This document shows positions 17,768 through 25,001 of a DNA stretch of 42,780 nt, one piece after another; the first letter of the stretch is position 1, and the number at the start of each line of letters is the position of its first letter. Source of the DNA: Rhodococcus_G sp042754225 (GTDB lineage: Bacteria > Actinomycetota > Actinomycetes > Mycobacteriales > Mycobacteriaceae). Under the pieces are notes generated by a model that made no database searches, was not told the DNA's origin, and worked only from the letters and a program-made list of their open reading frames with translations. Location of the stretch: NCBI RefSeq assembly GCF_042754225.1, contig NZ_JBHZAH010000034.1:1-42780 (forward strand), read 5' to 3'. The translations under genes were made by a program, and so were the position numbers.

Positions 17768-20119
17768 ATGTCGTCCGCCGTTCGGGGCATTGCCGGGAAT
17801 CTGCCGCTCGATCTGACCAGTTTCGTCGGCCGCCGCCGCGAGGTGACCGAAGCGAAGCGACTGCTGTCGGGCTCGCGCCTGGTGACGCTGAGCGGGATCG
17901 GTGGCGTCGGCAAGACCCGGCTCGCGCTGCGAGTGGCCGAGGATTCCCGCCGCGCGTTCGAGGGCGGGGCGTGGCTCGTCGAACTCGGCGAGTTGCACGA
18001 CCCGGAACTGCTGGCGGAGACGGTGGTGTCCGCGCTCGGGTTGCGCGAGCAGTCCGCCCACCCGCCGCGGGCGCTTCTCGAGGACTACCTCGTCAGCCGG
18101 CATCTGCTACTCGTCCTCGACAACTGCGAGCACCTGGTCGGGGCGGTCGCGGAGCTCACTGAAGGGCTGTTGAAGGCCTGCCCCGAGCTCACCGTCCTGG
18201 CGACCAGCCGGGAGCCGCTGGGTATCGGCGGTGAGGCCACGCTGCGGGTGCCGCCACTGGGGGTGCCGGATCCGGACCGGCCGTCGTCGTTGGAGGCGCT
18301 GCCCGGATACGACGCGGTGACCCTGTTCGCCGAACGGGCGGGCGCCGTGGTGCCCGGGTTCGGCCTCACCGCCGAGAACCAGGTCGCGGTGACCCAGATC
18401 TGTCAGCGGCTCGACGGGCTGCCGTTGCCGATCGAACTTGCGGCGGCGCGGTTGCGGGCGATGTCCGTGCAGCAGATTCTGCAGCGGCTCACCGATCGAC
18501 TGCGGCTGTTGACCAGGGGCAGTCGGGGTGCGCCCGAGCGGCAGCAGACACTGCGGCTGTCCATCGACTGGAGCTATGAACTGTGCACGGAGCAGGAGCG
18601 GGTGCTGTGGGCGCGCCTGACGGTGTTCGCCGGCAGCTTCGAGCTCGATGCCGCGGAGGGCATCTGTGCCGGGGACCCCGTGTCGGACGACCTACTTGAC
18701 GTGGTGACGTCGCTGGTCGACAAGTCGATCCTGATTCGCGAGGAGTCCAGGGCCGTGGTGCGGTACCGGCTCCTCGAGACCCTCCGCGACTACGGTCGCG
18801 AGAAGCTCCGGGGGACCGGCGACTACACGGTGCGGCGGCGTCGGCACCGGGACTGGTACGAGCAGCTGGCGCGGCGGGCGGAGGCCGAGTGGATCGGAGC
18901 CCGGCAACTGGAGTGGATCGCCCGCCTCGAGCGGGAGCAGTCGAACCTGCGCGATGCGTTGACGTTCTGCCTCACCGAGCCCGGTGAGGGTGACAGCGGG
19001 GTGCGGATCGCCGACGCGCTGTACCCGTTCTGGCTCTCCCGCGGTCAGCTCAGCGAGGGCAGGCACTGGATGGATCGGGTGCTCGCCCGCCCCGGCGGGC
19101 AACCGAATGCGAAGCGGGTGGCGGCGCTCTGCGACGACACCGTGCTGGCGGTGATGCAGGGCGACCTCCGGGCGGGAACGTCACAGACAGATCAGGCGCG
19201 GGCCCTTGCCGAGAAGCTCGGCGACGACGCGGCGAGGGCGCTCGTCGCCTCTGCCAGCGGATATCTGGACATCTTCTCGGGTGACCTGCCTCGTGCGGTG
19301 CTGTCCCTCGAGGCGGCGCTCGACGTGTTCCGCGCCCAGGACGACCCGCTGCGGCGGGTGTCGAGTCTGCTCGGCGTCGCCCTCGCCGCCGGTCTGCGTG
19401 GGGACACTCGGCGGGCGATCGCCTGCCACGAGGAGGTCCTCGCGCTCACCGAGTCTCGGGGTGAGTCGATGTTCCGCGCCTACTCGCTGTGCATGCTCGG
19501 GCTGGCCGTGTGGCAGCAGGGCGACCCGGTCCGGGGGACGCAGTTGCTCGAGGAAGGGCTGCGGCTGACCCGGTTGATGGACGATCCGCTCACCGCCGCG
19601 ACGAGCCTCGAGGCCCTGGCCTGGATCGCGGCCGAGCAGCACGAGTCCGAGCGTGCCGCGGTGCTGATGGGTGCGTCCGAGTCGGTAGGGCAGGCGTCGG
19701 GCATCAAGGCGGTCATCATTCCCGGGCTGCTCAGCTACCAGAAGCGGCGACGGAAGCAGGCCCGCGCCGCACTCGGGGCGCCGCGCTACGAGGCTGCGCT
19801 TCAGGAAGGCCGCGAGCTCACCGTGGACAACGCTGTGGCCTATGCCCTCGGCGAGCACCGGCTGCCGGTGGCGACCCCCGCGACGAACCGGCCCAGCCGC
19901 AACCTGGCCGCACCCGACGTCCGCCTGACGAACCGAGAACAGCAGGTGTCCGAACTCGTCGCGGAGGGGCTCACGAACAAGGCAATCGCCGCGAGGCTGG
20001 TGATCTCGCAGCGCACCGCCCAGGGACACGTCGAGCATGTCCTCGCCAAGCTCGGGTTCACCTCCCGCACCCAGATCGCCGCCTGGGTGGTCGAGCGGAA
20101 CCGGGACCGGGGGACCTGA
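17768..20119 (+). CDS. STAND-type ATPase regulator with LuxR HTH
   Basis: A 783-residue transcription regulator. It has an NB-ARC/STAND ATPase domain with Walker A GIGGVGKT at 43-50 and Walker B LLLVLDN, then ATSREPL and GLPLPIELAAARL motifs. A winged-helix and TPR-like helical middle follows (about 300-690). The C-terminal LuxR helix-turn-helix (about 718-775) contains LTNREQQVSELVAEGLTNKAI. Such proteins are thought to multimerise on signal binding and activate nearby genes. ATG at 17768 gives MSSAVRGIAGNLPLDLTSFVGR, the usual family start. It lies 190 bases upstream of the kdp genes on the same strand, so control of kdp is a reasonable but untested inference. Confidence 0.87.
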   Translation: MSSAVRGIAGNLPLDLTSFVGRRREVTEAKRLLSGSRLVTLSGIGGVGKTRLALRVAEDSRRAFEGGAWLVELGELHDPELLAETVVSALGLREQSAHPPRALLEDYLVSRHLLLVLDNCEHLVGAVAELTEGLLKACPELTVLATSREPLGIGGEATLRVPPLGVPDPDRPSSLEALPGYDAVTLFAERAGAVVPGFGLTAENQVAVTQICQRLDGLPLPIELAAARLRAMSVQQILQRLTDRLRLLTRGSRGAPERQQTLRLSIDWSYELCTEQERVLWARLTVFAGSFELDAAEGICAGDPVSDDLLDVVTSLVDKSILIREESRAVVRYRLLETLRDYGREKLRGTGDYTVRRRRHRDWYEQLARRAEAEWIGARQLEWIARLEREQSNLRDALTFCLTEPGEGDSGVRIADALYPFWLSRGQLSEGRHWMDRVLARPGGQPNAKRVAALCDDTVLAVMQGDLRAGTSQTDQARALAEKLGDDAARALVASASGYLDIFSGDLPRAVLSLEAALDVFRAQDDPLRRVSSLLGVALAAGLRGDTRRAIACHEEVLALTESRGESMFRAYSLCMLGLAVWQQGDPVRGTQLLEEGLRLTRLMDDPLTAATSLEALAWIAAEQHESERAAVLMGASESVGQASGIKAVIIPGLLSYQKRRRKQARAALGAPRYEAALQEGRELTVDNAVAYALGEHRLPVATPATNRPSRNLAAPDVRLTNREQQVSELVAEGLTNKAIAARLVISQRTAQGHVEHVLAKLGFTSRTQIAAWVVERNRDRGT

Positions 20120-20179
20120 CCGCGCAGGTGGAAGTGGGTGCAGCCGACGTGCGGGTGTAAAGAACGCGTCAACGCGCCA

Positions 20180-20198
20180 GGTCACCATGTCAGTGACC
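20180..20198. promoter_or_regulatory. Inverted repeat GGTCAC-N7-GTGACC upstream of kdp
   Basis: A perfect 6-bp inverted repeat with a 7-base spacer lies in the 190-base gap before the kdp unit, about 110 bases from the first start codon. The size suits a dimeric regulator such as KdpE or the neighbouring LuxR protein, but neither has a known site of this form. The rest of the gap shows no clear promoter. Confidence 0.4.
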
Positions 20199-20309
20199 CG
20201 TAAGGAACATCGAAAAGGGCGATTTCGGGGAGCACTCTGCACTGTGGCCCGCTCACCGGGCCCGGTTCGCCGATGGCCGGCGACCGTGCACAGTCGAAGA
20301 GGAAGCGTC

Positions 20310-20435
20310 ATGGCTGATCTGGCCTACGTTCTGCTGATGATCGGGTCTTTCGCTGCCTGCGCGCTGGTGTTGCGCGCCCTGCAGAGCAACTCCGGTCGTT
20401 CCGCGGTCTCCGCTCGCGGGACGGGCGACCGGTGA
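20310..20435 (+). CDS. 41-residue single-span membrane microprotein before kdpF
   Basis: A short gene encoding a hydrophobic N-terminal segment (MADLAYVLLMIGSFAACALVLRAL) and a polar, Ser/Arg-rich tail. A GAGGAAG ribosome binding site lies just before the ATG. Its stop overlaps the kdpF GTG by GTGA, which strongly supports translation as part of the kdp operon. It resembles KdpF in size and topology but lacks the C-terminal PERF motif. It may be an accessory subunit or assembly factor of the Kdp pump; this is inference. Confidence 0.7.
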   Translation: MADLAYVLLMIGSFAACALVLRALQSNSGRSAVSARGTGDR

Positions 20436-20530
20436 CCGCGGCGGGCCTGCTGAGCGTCGCCCTCGTCGCGCTCGCGGCCGCGCTCGTGATCTACCTGCTG
20501 GTCGCGCTCGTCGATCCCGAAAGGTTCTAG
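20432..20530 (+). CDS. kdpF: K(+)-transporting ATPase subunit KdpF
   Basis: A 32-residue single-span protein, starting VTAAGLLSVALVALAAALVIYL and ending DPERF, the KdpF signature. KdpF stabilises the KdpFABC complex in the membrane and acts like a bound lipid. GTG at 20432 overlaps the preceding microprotein stop; the kdpA GTG begins four bases after its stop. Confidence 0.9.
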   Translation: MTAAGLLSVALVALAAALVIYLLVALVDPERF

Positions 20531-20534
20531 CCAA

Positions 20535-22235
20535 GTGAATCCCGCCCTTGCCGCGGGACTGCAGACGGCACTGGTCATCGCGGTGCTGGCGATTCTGTAC
20601 GTTCCCGTCGGCGACTACATGGCGAAGGTGTACACCACCGACTCCGACCTCCGGTCGGGCGACCTGCGCGTCGAGTCGACGCTGTATCGCCTGTGCCGCA
20701 TCAATCCTCGCGTCGAGCAGACCTGGTACGGGTACGCCGGTTCGCTGCTCGGGTTCTCCGCGGCCGGCGTGTTGTTCCTGTACTTTCTGCAACGGATCCA
20801 GGGCGTGCTGCCGCTCAGCGGGGGACTGTCCGGCGTGAGCCCGGCCGTCGCGTTCAACACCGCGGTCTCCTTCGTGGCCAACACGAACTGGCAGTCGTAC
20901 GCACCCGAGACGACGATGAGCAACCTCACCCAGCCGCTCGGGCTCGCCGTGCAGAACTTCGTCTCCGCCGCCGTCGGCATGGCCGTCGCGGTGGCGTTGA
21001 TCCGCGGATTCGTCCGGGTCTCGCGGGGAGGGGAGATCGGCAACTTCTGGGTCGACCTGACCCGCGGCAGCCTGCGCATCCTGCTGCCCTTCTCGTTCGT
21101 CATCGCGTTGATCCTGTTGAGTCAGGGCGTGATCCAGTCGTTCCACACCGGATTCGGATCCACCGGGCTGGACGGGAACGCGGCCACCAACGCCCTGGCG
21201 CCGGTCGCCTCGCAGGAGGCCATCAAGGAACTCGGCACCAACGGCGGCGGCATCCTCGCGGCGAACTCCGCGCATCCCTTCGAGAATCCCACCCCACTGA
21301 CCAACGTCGTGGAGATCATCGCGATCCTGCTGATCCCGGTGGCGTTGACCCGCACCTTCGGCACGATGGTCGGGGACCGCAAGCAGGGCCTGACCCTGCT
21401 CTCGGTGATGGGCCTGCTGTGGGGCGGTCTGCTCGCCGTCACCCTTGCCGCGGAGTCGGGCCACCGTGGCGCCGCCGCCACCGCGGCCGGCGGCATGATG
21501 GAGGGCAAGGAGGTCCGGTTCGGGATTCCCGGCAGCGCCCTGTTCGCCGTCAGCACGACGGGTACCTCCACGGGCGCGGTCAACGCCGCACACGACAGCA
21601 TGTCGCCGCTCGGTGGCGGTGCGGTGCTGCTGAACATGCTGCTCGGCGAGATCGCCCCCGGCGGAGTGGGAACCGGGCTCTACTCGATCCTGATCTTCGC
21701 CCTCATCGCGGTGTTCGTCGGTGGACTCCTGGTCGGCCGCACCCCCGAGTACCTCGGCAAGAAGCTCGGCAAGCGCGAGATCACCCTGGCCGCACTGTCG
21801 GTCCTGGTCATGCCGGCGCTGGTCCTGATCGGCACGGGAATCACCGTGATCCTGTCGTCGACCACCGGATTCCAGGGCAACAGCGGCGATCCGGGTACAC
21901 CCGGATCGATTCACGGATTCAGCGAGGTGCTCTACGCTTTCGCGTCGGCCTCGAACAACAACGGCAGCGCGTTCGGCGGCCTCACCGTCACCAGCGACTG
22001 GTTCCAGTCCTCGCTCGGCGTGTGCATGCTGCTGGGACGGTTCCTGCCGATCATCTTCGTGCTGGCCCTGGCGGGAGCGCTTGCCTCGCAACGCAAGACG
22101 GCACCGACGGCCGGCACCCTGCCCACCGCCGGGCCGATGTTCGCCGGACTGCTCACCGGCACCGTCGTCCTGGTGGCGGCGCTGACCTTCTTCCCGGCGC
22201 TCGCGCTGGGCCCGATAGCGGAGGCTTTGCAATGA
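20535..22235 (+). CDS. kdpA: K(+)-transporting ATPase potassium-binding subunit KdpA
   Basis: A 566-residue channel-like subunit of the KdpFABC pump, which takes up potassium with high affinity under limitation. It has ten or so membrane segments arranged as four M-P-M repeats. The four selectivity-filter loops are visible: NTAVSFVANTNWQ, GTNGGGILAANSAHPFENP, VSTTGTSTGAVNAAHDS and ASNNNGSAFGG. GTG at 20535 starts VNPALAAGLQ. Its stop overlaps the kdpB ATG (ATGA). Confidence 0.97.
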   Translation: MNPALAAGLQTALVIAVLAILYVPVGDYMAKVYTTDSDLRSGDLRVESTLYRLCRINPRVEQTWYGYAGSLLGFSAAGVLFLYFLQRIQGVLPLSGGLSGVSPAVAFNTAVSFVANTNWQSYAPETTMSNLTQPLGLAVQNFVSAAVGMAVAVALIRGFVRVSRGGEIGNFWVDLTRGSLRILLPFSFVIALILLSQGVIQSFHTGFGSTGLDGNAATNALAPVASQEAIKELGTNGGGILAANSAHPFENPTPLTNVVEIIAILLIPVALTRTFGTMVGDRKQGLTLLSVMGLLWGGLLAVTLAAESGHRGAAATAAGGMMEGKEVRFGIPGSALFAVSTTGTSTGAVNAAHDSMSPLGGGAVLLNMLLGEIAPGGVGTGLYSILIFALIAVFVGGLLVGRTPEYLGKKLGKREITLAALSVLVMPALVLIGTGITVILSSTTGFQGNSGDPGTPGSIHGFSEVLYAFASASNNNGSAFGGLTVTSDWFQSSLGVCMLLGRFLPIIFVLALAGALASQRKTAPTAGTLPTAGPMFAGLLTGTVVLVAALTFFPALALGPIAEALQ

Positions 22236-24337
22236 GTGTGCAGTCAACGGTCGAGGAGCGACCCGAAGTGCTCGGGGTGCCCCCGACAGACCCGCACGGA
22301 TCGAACCCGGTCAAGGCCGGAGTCTTCAGTCCTCGTCAGATGCTCACCGCGCTGCCCGGGGCCGTCCGCAAGCTCGATCCCCGTCATCTCGCACGCAATC
22401 CGGTGATGTTCATCGTCTTCGTCGGGTCCGTGGTGACGACGCTGATGGCCATCGGCGACCCGTCCGTGTTCTCGTGGGTGGTGGCGGCCTGGCTGTGGTT
22501 CACCGTGCTGTTCGCCAACCTCGCCGAGTCGGTGGCCGAGGGCCGCGGCAAGGCGCAGGCGGCGAGCCTGCGAAAGGTCAAGCAGGACACCACGGCCCAT
22601 CGACTCCTCGCCGACGGGGCCACCGAGGCCGTGCCCGGTACCGAGCTGAAGGTCGGCGACCGAGTGGTGGTGACGACCGGCGAGGTGATTCCCGGCGACG
22701 GGGACGTGGTCGAGGGCATCGCCACCGTGGACGAGTCGGCCATCACCGGAGAGTCCGCGCCGGTGGTCCGCGAGTCCGGCGGCGACCGTTGCGCCGTCAC
22801 CGGCGGCACGATCGTGCTCTCGGACCGGATCGTCGTGCAGATCACCGCCGCGCCGGGGCATTCGTTCGTCGACCGGATGATCGCGCTCGTCGAGGGCGCG
22901 GCGCGGCAGAAGACGCCCAACGAGATCGCGCTCAACATCCTGCTCGCCTCGCTCACGGTCGTCTTCATGCTCGCCGTGGTGGCGATCGGCCCGATGGGGC
23001 TCTACGCCGGACACGAGCAGGATCCGGTCAAGCTGATCGCTCTGCTGGTGTGCCTGATCCCGACGACGATCGGGGCACTTCTATCCGCGATCGGCATCGC
23101 GGGAATGGACCGGCTGGTCCAGCGCAACGTCCTGGCCATGTCCGGACGCGCGGTCGAGGCGGCCGGCGACATCGACACCCTGCTGATGGACAAGACCGGC
23201 ACCATCACCTTCGGTAACCGGCGTGCGACCGCCCTGCACCCGGCACCGGGTGTCGGCGCCGCCGAACTCGCGGCGGCCGCGCGGCTGTCCAGCCTGGCCG
23301 ACGGCACCCCCGAGGGCCGCAGCATCGTCGAACTGTGTGCCGTGGAGTTCGGGCTGTCCCCGGACCCCACGGACAGTGAACTCGAGGCCGAGTTCGTGCC
23401 GTTCACCGCGCAGACGCGGATGAGCGGGCTCGATCAGTCGGGTGCGGCGATCCGGAAGGGTGCCGGCGACGCAGTCCTCGGCTGGGTCTCCTCCCTCGGC
23501 GGTCACGCCGAGCCGGCGGTGACCGACACCGTCAACGAGATCGCGCTCGGCGGCGGCACACCCCTGGTGGTCGCGCAGTCCCGGGACGGCGAGATCCGAG
23601 TCCTCGGCGTGGTCCAGCTCTCGGACGTGGTCAAGCCGGGCATCGCCCAGCGATTCGCGGAACTGCGGGCGATGGGCATCAGGACCGTGATGGTCACCGG
23701 AGACAACCCGCTCACGGCCAAGGCGATCGCCGCCGAGGCCGGGGTGGACGACTTCATGGCCGAGGCCACCCCGGAGGACAAGCTGGCGTTGATCCGCAAG
23801 GAGCAGGCCGGAGGCCGACTGGTCGCGATGACCGGCGACGGAACCAACGACGCCCCCGCGCTCGCCCAGGCGGACGTGGGTGTCGCGATGAACACCGGGA
23901 CCTCCGCGGCCAAGGAAGCCGGCAACATGGTGGATCTCGACTCGGACCCGACCAAGCTCATCGAGGTGGTCGAGATCGGCAAGCAGTTGCTGATCACCCG
24001 GGGCGCCCTGACCACCTTCTCCCTGGCCAACGACCTGGCGAAGTACTTCGCCATCCTGCCGGCGCTGTTCAGCGGGATCTATCCGCAGCTGGGCGCCCTG
24101 AACATCATGCACCTGGCCACACCGCAGTCGGCGATCGTCTCGGCGGTGGTGTTCAACGCGCTGGTGATCGTCGCGCTGATCCCGTTGGCGCTCAAAGGTG
24201 TCCGGTACCGGCCCTCGACCGCGTCGCAGTTGCTGGGCCGGAACCTGTTGATCTACGGCCTCGGCGGCGTGGTCACCCCGTTCGTCGGGATCTGGCTGAT
24301 CGACCTCGTAGTCCGTCTCGTTCCTGGAATTGGGTGA
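22232..24337 (+). CDS. kdpB: K(+)-transporting ATPase ATP-binding subunit KdpB
   Basis: A 701-residue P-type ATPase that powers the Kdp pump. TGES is at 172-175, the phosphorylated aspartate D320 lies in DKTGT, and the hinge GDGTND is at 535-540. TGES includes the serine that is inhibited by phosphorylation in E. coli KdpB. The M5 lysine that serves as an internal counter-ion is present in NDLAKYFAI. The ATG at 22232 overlaps the kdpA stop; the longer open frame upstream is kdpA read in another frame. kdpC follows after six bases. Confidence 0.97.
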   Translation: MSVQSTVEERPEVLGVPPTDPHGSNPVKAGVFSPRQMLTALPGAVRKLDPRHLARNPVMFIVFVGSVVTTLMAIGDPSVFSWVVAAWLWFTVLFANLAESVAEGRGKAQAASLRKVKQDTTAHRLLADGATEAVPGTELKVGDRVVVTTGEVIPGDGDVVEGIATVDESAITGESAPVVRESGGDRCAVTGGTIVLSDRIVVQITAAPGHSFVDRMIALVEGAARQKTPNEIALNILLASLTVVFMLAVVAIGPMGLYAGHEQDPVKLIALLVCLIPTTIGALLSAIGIAGMDRLVQRNVLAMSGRAVEAAGDIDTLLMDKTGTITFGNRRATALHPAPGVGAAELAAAARLSSLADGTPEGRSIVELCAVEFGLSPDPTDSELEAEFVPFTAQTRMSGLDQSGAAIRKGAGDAVLGWVSSLGGHAEPAVTDTVNEIALGGGTPLVVAQSRDGEIRVLGVVQLSDVVKPGIAQRFAELRAMGIRTVMVTGDNPLTAKAIAAEAGVDDFMAEATPEDKLALIRKEQAGGRLVAMTGDGTNDAPALAQADVGVAMNTGTSAAKEAGNMVDLDSDPTKLIEVVEIGKQLLITRGALTTFSLANDLAKYFAILPALFSGIYPQLGALNIMHLATPQSAIVSAVVFNALVIVALIPLALKGVRYRPSTASQLLGRNLLIYGLGGVVTPFVGIWLIDLVVRLVPGIG

Positions 24338-24343
24338 GCTCGA

Positions 24344-24994
24344 ATGCGATTCACTATCGGTTTGGTGCGGCAGGTGTGGGCGGGACTGCTCGTCCTGCTG
24401 GCACTCACGGTGATCCTCGGTGTGCTGTATCCGGCCGCGGTGTGGGGTATCGGCCGGATCAGCGCGGGTTCGGCGGAGGGCTCGCCGGTCCGCGACGCCA
24501 ACGGTTGCGTCGTGGGGAGCCGGTGGGTCGGCGTCGACCCGCAGGTGACCGCCGGAGCGCCGGATCCGTTCTTCCACAACAGGGTCACCGGTTCGGTGTC
24601 CGAGGAGATCGCCTTCGCCCCCGGCGATCCGGCCACGGCCCTGCCGACCAACCTGGGCCCGAGCAGCGAGCTGCTGGCAGGCTTCGTCCACCAGCGCCGC
24701 GAGGCCGTCGCCGCACGTGAGGGGGTGCCGGCGTCCGAGGTTCCGCTCGATGCGGTCACCGGATCAGGGTCGGGTATCGACCCGCACATCAGCCCGGCAT
24801 ACGCCCAGTTGCAGGTGCGCCGGGTCGCGGAGGTCACCGGGCTCGGTGAGGCACGGGTGCGCGAGCTGGTCGAGGAGCACACCGAGGGGCGTCAGCTGGG
24901 GATTCTCGGCGCCGAGCGCGTCAACGTGCTCGAACTCAACCTCGCCCTCGGCCTGACCGCGCCTTCGTGCGGCACCTCCTCGACTGGTGGATGA
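24344..24994 (+). CDS. kdpC: K(+)-transporting ATPase subunit KdpC
   Basis: A 216-residue KdpC: one N-terminal membrane helix (VWAGLLVLLALTVILGVLYP) and a periplasm-facing domain with FFHNRVTGS, SGSGIDPHISPAYA and LGILGAERVNVLELNL motifs. KdpC binds KdpA and KdpB and is required for assembly. It is slightly longer than the E. coli protein (about 190), partly through an insert around GCVVGSRWVGVDPQ and a polar tail after LALGL. kdpD begins seven bases after its stop, or overlaps it if the earlier GTG is used. Confidence 0.95.
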   Translation: MRFTIGLVRQVWAGLLVLLALTVILGVLYPAAVWGIGRISAGSAEGSPVRDANGCVVGSRWVGVDPQVTAGAPDPFFHNRVTGSVSEEIAFAPGDPATALPTNLGPSSELLAGFVHQRREAVAAREGVPASEVPLDAVTGSGSGIDPHISPAYAQLQVRRVAEVTGLGEARVRELVEEHTEGRQLGILGAERVNVLELNLALGLTAPSCGTSSTGG

Positions 24995-25001
24995 TGGCCA
25001 G

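Noticed and set aside
20120..20309. A possible c-di-AMP (ydaO-type) riboswitch before kdp
   Set aside because: Only simple inverted repeats were found; none of the conserved ydaO sequence blocks could be recognised.
20693..22231. An N-terminal extension of kdpB by more than 500 residues
   Set aside because: This stretch is kdpA read in another frame; kdpB starts at the ATG overlapping the kdpA stop.
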